A DNA stretch of 64,000 bases. Origin: Rhodopseudomonas palustris (GTDB taxonomy: Bacteria; Pseudomonadota; Alphaproteobacteria; Rhizobiales; Xanthobacteraceae). A program made the position numbers and the translations under genes. Of this stretch, positions 45,782 to 54,489 are shown piece by piece. The number at the start of each line of letters is the position of its first letter. Position 1 is the stretch's first letter. Location of the stretch: NCBI RefSeq assembly GCF_003226555.1, contig NZ_QKQS01000023.1:1059263-1123262 (forward strand), in the 5' to 3' direction. Under the pieces are notes generated by a model. That model ran no database searches. It saw nothing but the letters and a program-made list of their open reading frames with translations, and had not been told where the DNA came from.

Positions 45782-48259
45782 TCAGGTGCCTTTCGGCTTG
45801 GCGCGGCGGGTCGGAGGTGCCGAGGCGGGGTCTTCGGGCCAGGGATGGCGCGGATAGCGGCCGCGCAGATCGGCGCGCACGCCGGCGTAAGAGCCGCGCC
45901 AGAAGCCGGGCAGGTGGCGCGTGACCTGCACCGGTCGGTGCGCCGGCGATAACAGCTCCAACACCAGCGGCACCGCACCACCGGCGACTGAGGGATGGGT
46001 GGTCAGCCCGAACAGCTCCTGCAGCCGTACCGCAATGGTCGGACCTTGTTCGGCCTCGTAATCTATCGGCAGCCTGGAGCCGGTGGGGGCCTCGAAATGC
46101 GTCGGCGCCTCGCGGTCGAGCCGGGCACGCAGTTCCCACGGCAGCAAATTCATCAGCGCGTCCGACAGGTCGGAGGCCGAAAAATCCTTCAGGCCGGTCT
46201 TGTCGAACAGCGCCGGCACCAGCCAGTTTTCGCGCGTCTCGGCGAGGGCGGCATCCGACAGATCAGGCCAGGGATCACCCTCGGCCTTGCGCAGGAACAT
46301 CACCCGGCCGCGCCATTGATGAAGCTGCTTCGACCACGGCAGCCGGTCGAGGCCGACAAATACAAGACCGTCGGCAAGCACGCGGGCGGTCTGTTCGGAC
46401 GGTGTCAGCGCCAGTGGTGCTTCGGACAGCGTGATGGCGTGCAGCGATCGGCGGCGCCGGGCCCGCAGCGTCATGGCGGCGCGATCGAAGCTCACGTCGT
46501 CGGCGTCGGTGATCTGATCGCCGAAATGCAACTCAATCTCGGAGAGCGTGATCGGCGCTGCCAGCAGGATGCGGCCCTGGGCGGCGCTGCCGGTCAGTTC
46601 GCCCACAGCCAGATAGGGTGCGCGCGCGAGCGCAGAGGTCTGTTCGATCGCCGCGCCGCGGCCGTTGGCGAGCGTGAAGCTGCCATTGCCGCGGTTCTTG
46701 GCGACCCGATCCGGAAACGCGAAGGCGAGCAGGACGCCGGTGCTGAGCTGCCCTTGTCCTTGAGGGGAGGGCGACGATGATGCGGCCTGCGCCGCCCAGC
46801 GCTGCGCCATCTGCCGCGCGCTGCTGGCGCGTTGCGAGCGGTCGCGGCGGAATTGATCGCGGCGATGGTCGAGGTCGGCGCTGTCGCCGCCCAGCCCGCG
46901 CTCGGTGAGGATCGCGGCGATTTCGGCGGCGTCTTCGGCGCAGCCGTCGTGGCCGGCATCGACGATCATCCGCGCCAGCCGCGGCGGCAGCGCCATCGCC
47001 CGCAGGCTGCGGCCCTCGTCGGTGATCCGGCCGTCGGCATCGAGTGCGCCCAGTTCGCCGAGCAGCTCGCGGGCTTCCTTCAGCGCCGGCTGCGGCGGCG
47101 GATCGAGGAAGGCCAGCGACGACGGATCGGCGACGCCCCATTGGGCGAGATCGAGCAGCAGCGACGACAGATCGGCCGACAGGATCTCCGGTTGCGTATA
47201 GGCCGGCAGCGATGCGGTCTGCGGCTCGTCCCACAGCCGATAGCAGACGCCGGGTTCGATACGGCCGGCGCGGCCGCGGCGCTGGTCGACCGCTGCGCGC
47301 GAGGCCCGCACCGTCTCCAGCCGGGTCAGGCCGAGGTCTGGCTCGTAGCGCGGCACCCGCGACAGCCCGCAATCGACCACGATCCGCACCCCCTCGATCG
47401 TCAGCGAGGTCTCGGCGATCGAGGTCGCCAGCACCACTTTCCGCTGGCCCTTCGGTGCCGGCTGAATCGCACGGTCTTGCACTGCGGCATCGAGCGCCCC
47501 GAACAGCGGCACGATCTCGACCGCCGGGTCCTGCACCCGCTCGCGCAGCATTGTCTCGGTGCGCCGGATCTCGGCGGCGCCAGGCAGAAACGCCAGCACC
47601 GAGCCGGCTTCCGCGCGCAGCGCCTGTGCGATCGCCTCGGCCATCTGCCGCTCCAGCGGCGCATCGCTGCGGCGGCCGAGGTAGCGGGTCTCGACCGGAA
47701 ATGCCCGGCCGAGACTTTCGACCACCGGCGCATCGCCGAGCAGCTTGGCAACGCGTGCGCCGTCGATCGTCGCCGACATCACCAGGATCCGCAGATCTTC
47801 GCGAAGGCCCTGCTGTGCATCGCAGGCAAGAGCGAGGCCGAGGTCGGCGTCTAGTGAACGCTCGTGAAATTCGTCGAACAGCACAGCGCCGATGCCGGTG
47901 AGCTCGGGGTCGTCGAGAATCTGCCGGGTGAAGATGCCTTCGGTGACGACCTCGATCCGGGTGGCGCGAGAAACCTTGGAGCCGAACCGGACGCGGTAAC
48001 CGACCGTCTCGCCAGCCCGTTCGCCCAGCGTCTTCGCCATCCGCTCGGCGCTGGCTCGGGCGGCGATCCGCCGTGGCTCGAGCACGACGATCTTCTGGTC
48101 CTTCAGCCAGGGCGCATCGAGCAGAGCGAGCGGCACGCGGGTGGTCTTACCGGCGCCGGGCGGCGCCACCAGCACTGCGGTGCTACGCGACTCCAGTGCG
48201 CCGGTGAGATCGTCCAGCGCGTCGTCGATCGGAAGCGGGGTGTCGAAGGTGCGGGTCAA
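45782..48259 (-). CDS. hrpB: ATP-dependent helicase HrpB
   Basis: An 825-residue DEAH-type helicase from a TTG start (TRTFDTPLPIDDALDD), chosen because it gives the normal family length; an ATG 33 codons further upstream is possible. Motif I is APPGAGKTTRVP, motif II DEFHERSLDADLG (DEFH), motif III SATIDGARV, motif V TSIAETSLTIEGV and motif VI QRRGRAGR. The C-terminal HrpB domain has the LPVQVTRHLPGFW-like segment RPVQVTRHLPGFWRGSY. Its RNA or DNA role is not well defined in bacteria. Confidence 0.93.
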   Translation of the reverse strand: MTRTFDTPLPIDDALDDLTGALESRSTAVLVAPPGAGKTTRVPLALLDAPWLKDQKIVVLEPRRIAARASAERMAKTLGERAGETVGYRVRFGSKVSRATRIEVVTEGIFTRQILDDPELTGIGAVLFDEFHERSLDADLGLALACDAQQGLREDLRILVMSATIDGARVAKLLGDAPVVESLGRAFPVETRYLGRRSDAPLERQMAEAIAQALRAEAGSVLAFLPGAAEIRRTETMLRERVQDPAVEIVPLFGALDAAVQDRAIQPAPKGQRKVVLATSIAETSLTIEGVRIVVDCGLSRVPRYEPDLGLTRLETVRASRAAVDQRRGRAGRIEPGVCYRLWDEPQTASLPAYTQPEILSADLSSLLLDLAQWGVADPSSLAFLDPPPQPALKEARELLGELGALDADGRITDEGRSLRAMALPPRLARMIVDAGHDGCAEDAAEIAAILTERGLGGDSADLDHRRDQFRRDRSQRASSARQMAQRWAAQAASSSPSPQGQGQLSTGVLLAFAFPDRVAKNRGNGSFTLANGRGAAIEQTSALARAPYLAVGELTGSAAQGRILLAAPITLSEIELHFGDQITDADDVSFDRAAMTLRARRRRSLHAITLSEAPLALTPSEQTARVLADGLVFVGLDRLPWSKQLHQWRGRVMFLRKAEGDPWPDLSDAALAETRENWLVPALFDKTGLKDFSASDLSDALMNLLPWELRARLDREAPTHFEAPTGSRLPIDYEAEQGPTIAVRLQELFGLTTHPSVAGGAVPLVLELLSPAHRPVQVTRHLPGFWRGSYAGVRADLRGRYPRHPWPEDPASAPPTRRAKPKGT

Positions 48260-48432
48260 AAGGCTGCTCGAACGGTGCAAGGCGCGGATGGTTAACAGAA
48301 ACGACCTGCAGCGGCAAAACAGCCCACCCAGGCTTCCAATTCCGGAAATGCCGCACATTCCACGGTGAGGGCAACACTAACTCAACCGATCGCACCGAAG
48401 ATGCATCCGAGCCGCATCGGACGGGAACAACC

Positions 48433-49485
48433 ATGACTGCGAACGGCACACTGGCTCCGCGCATGCACGGCGGCCGGGTCGATTGGGTGGACTACGCCAA
48501 GGGCATCTGCATCATCATGGTGGTGATGATGCACTCGGTGCTCGGGGTCGAGGCTGCGGCCGGCCAGACCAGCTTCATGCATTATGTGGTCGAGTTCGCC
48601 CGCCCGTTCCGGATGCCGGACTTCTTCCTGATCTCCGGCCTGTTCCTCGCAGTGGTGATCGATCGCGGTTGGCGAACCTATCTCGACCGCAAGGTCGTCC
48701 ACTTCGCCTACTTCTACGTGCTGTGGGTGACGATCCAGTTCGCCTTCAAGGCGCCGAGCTTCGCTGCCGAGATGGGCTGGGCCGGGGTCGCCAAGCTGTA
48801 CGCGCTGTCGTTCATCGATCCGTTCGGTACGCTGTGGTTCATCTATCTGCTGCCGATCTTCTTCGTCGTCACCAAGCTGACGCGGCGGTTGCCGCCACTG
48901 CTGATCTGGGCCGTGGCGGCGCTGCTGGAATCGCTTCACCTCGCCACCGGCTGGATGGTGCCCGACGAATTCTGCGCACGGTTCTTCTATTTCTATACCG
49001 GCTATCTGTTTGCCCGGCAGGTGTTCGCGATGTCCGATGCGGCACGCGCGCGGCCAGTGCTGGCGCTGCTCGGCCTCGCAGTGTGGGCGGTGGTCAATGC
49101 CGTGCTGATCCATATCGGGGCCGCTGACTTGCCGTTGGTTTCGCTGCTGCTCGGGCTTGCGGGTGCCTGCGCCATCATCACCGTCGGCACCTTGCTGGCG
49201 GAGCGGCGCTGGCTCGACGGCTTGCGGTTCTGCGGCGAGCATTCGATCGTGATCTATCTCGCGTTCTTCCTGCCGATGGCGATCAGTCGGACGCTGTTGC
49301 TGAAATATGCCGCGTTCCTGGATCTCGGCGTGATCGCGATCATCGTCAACATCGCCGGCGTCGTCGGCGCGCTGATCATCTGGAAGCTGGCGATGAAAAG
49401 CGGCGCGACCTTCCTGTTCGAACGCCCTGACGCGTTCTGGATCGCCCCGCGCAAGAAGGCCGCCGGATTGCAGCCGGCTGAATAA
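48433..49485 (+). CDS. Acyltransferase-3 family membrane protein
   Basis: A 350-residue integral membrane protein with about ten hydrophobic segments. The acyltransferase-3 start is clear: RVDWVDYAKGICIIMVVMMHSV, with the conserved His in MMHS, then FRMPDFFLISGLFL and a DRKVVHFAYFYVLW block. Members acylate extracytoplasmic sugars or glucans (OpgC-like) or polysaccharides. No glycosyltransferase genes lie nearby to suggest the acceptor. Confidence 0.85.
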   Translation: MTANGTLAPRMHGGRVDWVDYAKGICIIMVVMMHSVLGVEAAAGQTSFMHYVVEFARPFRMPDFFLISGLFLAVVIDRGWRTYLDRKVVHFAYFYVLWVTIQFAFKAPSFAAEMGWAGVAKLYALSFIDPFGTLWFIYLLPIFFVVTKLTRRLPPLLIWAVAALLESLHLATGWMVPDEFCARFFYFYTGYLFARQVFAMSDAARARPVLALLGLAVWAVVNAVLIHIGAADLPLVSLLLGLAGACAIITVGTLLAERRWLDGLRFCGEHSIVIYLAFFLPMAISRTLLLKYAAFLDLGVIAIIVNIAGVVGALIIWKLAMKSGATFLFERPDAFWIAPRKKAAGLQPAE

Positions 49486-49500
49486 TCAAGTTCGCATCTC

Positions 49501-49575
49501 GTCATTGCGAGGAGCGCAGCGACGAAGCAATCCAGCTCGGTGCACGGAGCCCTGGATTGCTTCGCTCGCAATGAC
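49501..49575. repeat. Dispersed palindromic repeat (GTCATTGCGAGGAGCG type)
   Basis: A 75-bp element: GTCATTGCGAGGAGCG, GACGAAGCAATCCAG in the left part and CTGGATTGCTTCGCTCGCAATGAC in two runs on the right make a long imperfect hairpin (left arm 49501-49535, right arm 49552-49575). It is a different family from the elements at 15.5 and 24.1 kb. It lies between convergent genes and could act as a bidirectional terminator. Confidence 0.85.
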
Positions 49576-49598
49576 GTCGAGAGGGACGTTGCCGGTCC

Positions 49599-51158
49599 CT
49601 ACCGCCAGGCGTCGGCCTGCACCACGGCGTCGTCGCGCCAAGCCTCGCGCGCGGCTTTGTTGGCCATCCAGTTCGGCAGGAAGGTCAGCGCTTCGTCGAG
49701 AATATGCGGGGTGTGCAGGCCCGGGGAATATTCGAGCGCGCGCTTGAAGTATTCCTTCAGCGCCGGCCGAAACGTCGGATGCGCGCAGTTCTCGATGATC
49801 ACCTTGGCGCGCTGCTTCGGCGACAGGCCGCGCAGGTCGGCGAGGCCCTGCTCGGTGACGATCACCTGGACGTCGTGCTCGGTGTGGTCGACATGCGACG
49901 TCATCGGTACGATGCAGGAGATCTTGCCGCCCTTGGCGGCTGACGGCGTCATGAAGAACGACAGATAGCTGTTGCGGGCGAAGTCGCCCGAGCCGCCGAT
50001 GCCATTCATGATGCTGGTACCCATCACATGGGTCGAATTGACGTTGCCGTAGATGTCGGCCTCGATCATGCCGTTCATCGCGATCACGCCGAGCCTACGG
50101 ATCACCTCCGGATGGTTGGAGATCTCCTGCTGCCGCAGCACGATGCGCTCGCGATAAAAGTCGAGATTGCGCAGGAATTCGTCGTAGCCTTCCGGAGACA
50201 GCGACAGTGCGGTGGCCGAGGCGTGGCTCAGCTTGCCCTTGCGGAGCAGGTGCAGCATGCCGTCCTGCAGCACCTCGGTGTAGGCGGTGAGATTGTCGAA
50301 CGGGCCATCTTCCAGCCCGCTCATCACCGCATTAGCGACGTTGCCGACGCCAGATTGCAGCGGCAGCAGGTTGTGCGGAAGGCGGCCTTTCTTCACCTCG
50401 TGGCCGAGGAAATCGAGGATGTGGCCGGCAATCGCCTGCGAGGTTTCGTCCGGAGGCGAGAACGCCGAGTTGCGGTCGGGCAGGTTGGTCTCGACGATCG
50501 CGACGACCTTGGCGGGGTCGCAGCGCAGATACTGCTCTCCGATGCGGTCGCCGGAGGCGACAATCGGGATCGGTTTGCGGTTCGGCGGCAATTGCGTGCC
50601 GTAATACACGTCGTGCATGCCTTCGAGGCGGATGTCCTGCCAGGCGTTGACTTCCAGAATCACCTTGTCGGCGAGATCGAGCCAGGTCTTGTTGTTGCCG
50701 ATCGATGACGATGGAATCAGGCTGCCGTCCTCGCGGATGCCCGCGACTTCGACTACCGCGATGTCGAGCTTGCCGAGGAAGCCGAACCAGGCGTGCTGGG
50801 CGACGTGCGACAGATGGATGTCGATGTACTCCATCCGTCCGGCATTGATGCGCTTGCGGCAGGTTGGGTCGGATTGATACGGCAGCCGCATTTCGATGCC
50901 GTCGACCTTGGCGAGTGCGCCGTCGAGCTCGGGCGCCGTCGAGGCGCCGGTCCAGACGCTGACCTTGAACTTCTGTCCGCGGGCGTGATGCGCGTTGATT
51001 CGCTCGGCGAGCGCCAGCGGCAGCAGCTTGGGATAGCCCGCGCCGGTGAAGCCGCTCATGCCGACATGCGCGCCGGATGGAATCTGCGCGGCAGCATCGG
51101 CTGCGGTCATGACCTTGGATCTGAGTTGCGGAGCAAGGATGCGGTCGGCGTTGACCAT
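49599..51158 (-). CDS. Acetyl-CoA hydrolase/transferase (succinyl-CoA:acetate CoA-transferase type)
   Basis: A 519-residue protein starting at MVNADRILAPQ. It has the Cat1/Ach1 family blocks: GMSGFTGAGYPK, SVWTGASTAPELDG, LPLQSGVGNVANAV, the catalytic Glu in NGMIEADIYGNVNSTHVMG and GISGSGDFARN-like GIGGSGDFARNSYL. It moves CoA between succinate, acetate or similar acids, or hydrolyses acetyl-CoA. Near the PHB genes, a role in acyl-CoA balance is possible but not shown. Confidence 0.92.
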   Translation of the reverse strand: MVNADRILAPQLRSKVMTAADAAAQIPSGAHVGMSGFTGAGYPKLLPLALAERINAHHARGQKFKVSVWTGASTAPELDGALAKVDGIEMRLPYQSDPTCRKRINAGRMEYIDIHLSHVAQHAWFGFLGKLDIAVVEVAGIREDGSLIPSSSIGNNKTWLDLADKVILEVNAWQDIRLEGMHDVYYGTQLPPNRKPIPIVASGDRIGEQYLRCDPAKVVAIVETNLPDRNSAFSPPDETSQAIAGHILDFLGHEVKKGRLPHNLLPLQSGVGNVANAVMSGLEDGPFDNLTAYTEVLQDGMLHLLRKGKLSHASATALSLSPEGYDEFLRNLDFYRERIVLRQQEISNHPEVIRRLGVIAMNGMIEADIYGNVNSTHVMGTSIMNGIGGSGDFARNSYLSFFMTPSAAKGGKISCIVPMTSHVDHTEHDVQVIVTEQGLADLRGLSPKQRAKVIIENCAHPTFRPALKEYFKRALEYSPGLHTPHILDEALTFLPNWMANKAAREAWRDDAVVQADAWR

Positions 51159-51516
51159 CAACGGCTCTTTCTTGCTAGGAGCGGCGGGAAAACGAAATGA
51201 TTCGTCTACCGGCTGGGCCAAAAAGAGCCATGCAACCAATGGCGAAGGAGCCATGCGATCGGCATTCCCGTCGCCGCCGTGCGGGCCGCCAGGGCGGTCT
51301 CAGGTTCTTCAGCCTGTCCGCAGGCCGTTGATTTTGTGCTCAAAATTTACCGCTCGGCGGAAGGCGCTTGAGCTGCCGGAGCGATCGCGTCCAAAGCGGG
51401 CGCGGCATGTCGTAGCTGCAGGGCTGTCCCGCGCCCGCCGGGCGAGCACAGGAGCTCTTGCCTTGGAGCGCTGATTCAGATCGCGACGGTCACCCGACTG
51501 GCGGTCCAGAAAGCGA

Positions 51517-51546
51517 AAACCTCCGGCAGGGCATTGCCGGAGGTTT
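51517..51546. terminator. Perfect 12-bp hairpin, terminator-like on the minus strand
   Basis: AAACCTCCGGCA (51517-51528) and TGCCGGAGGTTT (51535-51546) pair perfectly around a 6-base loop. On the minus strand the stem is followed by TCGCTTTC after the closing TTT, which is terminator-like. On the plus strand it ends just before the GGAGG ribosome-binding site of the small ORF at 51560 and could hide or expose it. No minus-strand gene that it would terminate is seen between it and the porin. Confidence 0.6.
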
Positions 51547-51559
51547 CCTGGAGGTTCTC

Positions 51560-51766
51560 ATGAAGGAAACTGAAATTGCTTCCTGCTCGTTCGACGGACA
51601 CCGATCTCCGATGGCCTTGATCAGAAGTATATGGTCATTTTTCATGACCACAACAGCTAATTTACTCAATTATTGGAGTTCTTCTCGGCGGTCGTTCGAG
51701 CCGGTCAGCTGTCTCTCGTATTGCGGCGGTGACAAGCTTGGAATGTGCGGTGCCGAAGGTTTCTGA
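51560..51766 (+). CDS. Possible small protein, 68 residues
   Basis: The frame MKETEIASCSFDGHRSPMAL has a GGAGG ribosome-binding site at 51550-51554, five bases upstream. It holds a short hydrophobic stretch (IRSIWSFFMTTTANLLNYW) and three cysteines near the end. Codon use is AT-richer than that of its neighbours, and GC at third positions is low for this genome, which argues either for foreign origin or against coding. No family recognised. Confidence 0.3.
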   Translation: MKETEIASCSFDGHRSPMALIRSIWSFFMTTTANLLNYWSSSRRSFEPVSCLSYCGGDKLGMCGAEGF

Positions 51767-51852
51767 CGCGATTCTATCCTGATGTCCGAAACGTTCTACG
51801 GAGCGTTCATTGATCGGGCTACCAACCGGCGGACGCCATGGATCGTTTCAAC

Positions 51853-51882
51853 GAAAAACCCCGGCGGTTGCCCGCCGGGGTT
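51853..51882 (-). terminator. Intrinsic terminator of the porin gene
   Basis: On the minus strand AACCCCGGCGG and CCGCCGGGGTT (51872-51882 with 51857-51867) form an 11-bp stem followed by TTTCGTTG. It lies 30 bp past the porin stop. Confidence 0.9.
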
Positions 51883-51911
51883 CATCAGATAATCGCTTTG
51901 AGCAGCGAGGA

Positions 51912-53360
51912 TCAGAAGTTGCGCTGAACGCGGAGGTTGCCGCTCCAGACGCCCTGGTCCTTGAACTCGTAGGCGGCGGCCGGCTTGGTGGCCGCAGCGG
52001 TGAGCGGCAGGACGCCCGACGAGGCCTGATCGAGATAGGTGTACATCACTTCGCCCGACAGGGTCAGACCCTTGACCGGGGTCCAGCGGGTGACGGTACC
52101 GATCTGAGAGATCGCGAAGTCCGGGTTGCAGGTGAAGCCGGCGACATTGGCGCCCAGACCGCTGCAGATCAGAGCAGTCGCGGTGCCGTTGTAGTCGAGC
52201 TTGGTGTACGACCCGAACAGCGAGGTCGACCAGTAGGGGTTCCAGTTGTGGTTGAATGCACCACGGACGCCCCAGGCGCCGGTCTTCTCGATGCCGGTGC
52301 CGGTCAGGTTGTTCGCGCCGGCGAACACGCCGTCAGCCGCAACGCCGAACGCGACGCTCTGATAGGTGCCGGGGATCGAGTTGTTGCCGTAGATCGCGAA
52401 CGAGTTCGGGCTCACGCCGCCCAGCACGTAACGGGTCGCGCCGTTCGAGTAAGTGGCGGTCAAGTTGATGCTGTCGCCGGGGCCGGTCGGCAGGTTCTTG
52501 AGCGAGATCGCGCCCTGAACCGCATAGCCCCAGGTGTCGCTCGGATGACCGGAGGTCTCGTTCGCGGTGTTGTAGTAGCTGGCGCGAACCTGGTGCGCGG
52601 CAGCCGACACCTGGAATAGACCCCAGGCCTGATCGACGCGGATCTTGCCGACGATGTCGGGGACCGACGTGCCGGCGTAGGAGTTGGTGCCGTAGGCCAG
52701 GAAGGTCGAAGCGCCGGAGGTGTTATACAGTGCAGACTGCAGGTACGACGTCTGGTCTTCCAGCGAGATCGAGGCCGATACGCCGTTGCCGAACTCCGCG
52801 GTGTACGACACCTGGTTGATGCCGGTGACGTCGTCGTAGCCGCCGATCAGGAACGAGGTGTTGTTGCCCGGATAGCCGGTCCAGGGCGTGTCGAACTGCG
52901 ACACGGCCTTACCGAAGGTGAAGCCGGCGAACTGGATGAAGGCGTAGTAGACACCGAGCGTACCGCCGGCGATGCCGTCGCCCGAGGTCCAGTTGAAGGT
53001 CGCATCGAAGAAGGTCCGAACCACGCCGTATTCGGTCGCGGTGCGGGTGTCGATGTTGATGTCCTGACGGGACCGGAAGATGTAGTCGTTGGCGAGACGG
53101 TTCTTCTGGCCGGCGTTGCCGTTCCAGGCCGGCATGTCGTAGGCCGCGCCACCCGCGAGCGTGACGTCGGCGCGCAGATAGCCGCCGAGCTTGATGCAGG
53201 TGTCGGTGCCCGGGATGTAATAGAAGCCGGCGCCGTAGATCGAGCAGACCTTCACGTATTCGACGGCCTTCGCCTTCAACGGAAGATCAGCGGCCTGGGC
53301 ACTGCCGACGGCGATTACCGCCGCGGCTGTTCCCAGCGCCAGTTGCTTGATGATGTTCAT
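51912..53360 (-). CDS. Alphaproteobacterial porin
   Basis: A 482-residue outer-membrane protein. A signal peptide (MNIIKQLALGTAAAVIAVGS, cut near AQA-ADLP) is followed by the typical porin start LPLKAKAVEYVKVCSIYGAGFYYIPGTDTCIKLGGYLRADV with its two cysteines (split 28-65). Alternating beta-strands follow, ending in the terminal Phe of NLRVQRNF that targets it for BAM assembly. It should form a trimeric general-diffusion channel. It has its own terminator. A 12-bp word shared with the region upstream of the hydrolase-like gene lies 14-25 bp before the ATG. Confidence 0.95.
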   Translation of the reverse strand: MNIIKQLALGTAAAVIAVGSAQAADLPLKAKAVEYVKVCSIYGAGFYYIPGTDTCIKLGGYLRADVTLAGGAAYDMPAWNGNAGQKNRLANDYIFRSRQDINIDTRTATEYGVVRTFFDATFNWTSGDGIAGGTLGVYYAFIQFAGFTFGKAVSQFDTPWTGYPGNNTSFLIGGYDDVTGINQVSYTAEFGNGVSASISLEDQTSYLQSALYNTSGASTFLAYGTNSYAGTSVPDIVGKIRVDQAWGLFQVSAAAHQVRASYYNTANETSGHPSDTWGYAVQGAISLKNLPTGPGDSINLTATYSNGATRYVLGGVSPNSFAIYGNNSIPGTYQSVAFGVAADGVFAGANNLTGTGIEKTGAWGVRGAFNHNWNPYWSTSLFGSYTKLDYNGTATALICSGLGANVAGFTCNPDFAISQIGTVTRWTPVKGLTLSGEVMYTYLDQASSGVLPLTAAATKPAAAYEFKDQGVWSGNLRVQRNF

Positions 53361-53934
53361 TGCAACCCTCCAAGGTCAACTAAGTGGATGGAGCCGGTTC
53401 CTGCGGGAGAAGCCCGAGGTGGCCCTGTGACTCGAAGTTCGCCGGCGCATACGCGCGGCACACCTCTCAACGGGACGACTATGTTGCCCCACCCCGTCTG
53501 TTCCGGATCATGGTTGATTTCATCACGTTAGCAAATTCATTTATCTACTCAGTAATCTGATTGGAGAGTTGCGTTGCATTTGTGCAACAAAGCTCTGGCG
53601 CTGCACAATTCCTAACGCAGCCTGGCCGTCGCGTGTTGCTGCTGGATCAAGCTTGATCCGCCGGTTCGCCGCGCGAGGTGCGAGGCCAGTGATGCGCCCC
53701 GACCACACGTCCCGCACCGGTTTGGTGCGGGGCGCTTGCGCCACGCCAAATGCATCCTCAAGTTATGCAACGGCAGGCGGCCATGATGCAGCCATCCGGG
53801 CAGAATTGCGATGGCAAACCGTCTATAGAGTCCCGTCGATGACGGTCGCTGCTCGCGCACGTTACGTTCGTCGGGAAGAGATATGGTCAGTTGAAGAATT
53901 TGTGTACACTAGAAACCTAATCGAGCGCTGAGCT
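53361..53934. other. Divergent region between porin and MarR gene
   Basis: A stretch of 574 bp. It holds the porin ribosome-binding site (GGAGGG on the minus strand), a 12-bp word GGTCAACTAAGT (53374-53385), an AT-rich stretch around 53523-53560 likely to include a promoter, and a perfect hairpin GTTGCA/TGCAAC (53573-53588). A 120-codon frame at 53569-53931 lacks a convincing start or domain and is not called. Confidence 0.5.
53374..53385. promoter_or_regulatory. GGTCAACTAAGT word upstream of the porin
   Basis: The 12-mer GGTCAACTAAGT lies 14-25 bp before the porin start codon. The same 12-mer occurs on the minus strand at 55647-55658, upstream of the minus-strand hydrolase-like gene. A weaker match (GGTCAgtTgAagAA) lies at 53885-53898 before the marR gene. 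It may be a binding site for the MarR protein encoded between them. This is an inference from shared sequence. Confidence 0.4.
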
Positions 53935-54489
53935 ATGCACGAGCGGCAGGCCTCGTGCGGGATGACGTGCCGGACAATGCAGACGAAGACCAAAGCTGAG
54001 GCTCGTGCGTCGCGCGCCTCGACGATCGACCCCGACATCGCCCGGCGCTTCGCCACTGCGGTGGCGAGTGTGGCTGTGTTCCTCGATGAGATTCGTCAGT
54101 TCCGGGCCAAGTCGTTGGGGATCAGTGGGCCGCAATTCGCGTTGCTGATGGCCGTGATGGATCTCGAGCAAGGTGAAGGCGTGTCGATTCGCCATGTCGC
54201 CAAGGCGGTCCATGTCGATCCGTCATTCATCACCACGCAGTCCAAGCTGCTGGAGAAGAAGGGCCTGATTCGGCGTCAGGTCGACAGCCACGACGCGCGC
54301 GTGGTGAAGCTGTCTCTCTCCGACAAGGCCTACAAGCAGATCGCCGGACTTGCGAGCGAAGAACGTGCGCTCAACAGCTTCATCTTTGAAGAGATCGGCA
54401 GCGAGGCTCTCGAGCAGCTGACGTCACAGCTCGGCGAGCTGCAGAACCGGCTGGAAAAGGCCACCGTCAAGCTCGCCAGCGGCCTATAG
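53935..54489 (+). CDS. MarR family transcriptional regulator
   Basis: A 184-residue protein; a start at Met15 (ATG at 53977) is also possible. Winged-helix blocks are GISGPQFALLMAVMDLEQGEG, SIRHVAKAVHVDPSFITTQSKLLEKKGLI (recognition helix) and RRQVDSHDARVVKLSLS (wing). A helical dimerisation end follows. The gene stop overlaps the convergent hydrolase-like gene by six bases. The porin lies divergently upstream. Targets and ligand are unknown. Confidence 0.88.
   Translation: MHERQASCGMTCRTMQTKTKAEARASRASTIDPDIARRFATAVASVAVFLDEIRQFRAKSLGISGPQFALLMAVMDLEQGEGVSIRHVAKAVHVDPSFITTQSKLLEKKGLIRRQVDSHDARVVKLSLSDKAYKQIAGLASEERALNSFIFEEIGSEALEQLTSQLGELQNRLEKATVKLASGL

Larger units (their letters stand above)
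51159..51911. other. Long intergenic region, CoA-transferase to porin
   Basis: A stretch of 753 bp. It contains a perfect hairpin (51517-51546), a possible 68-codon ORF with a good ribosome-binding site (51560-51766) and the porin terminator (51853-51882). The part from 51560 to 51700 is richer in A/T than the genome around it. Nothing else was recognised between 51159 and 51516. Confidence 0.5.

Noticed and set aside
53569-53931. A 120-codon plus-strand frame before the marR gene
   Set aside because: No domain, no convincing ribosome-binding site, and it covers the likely promoter region and a hairpin.
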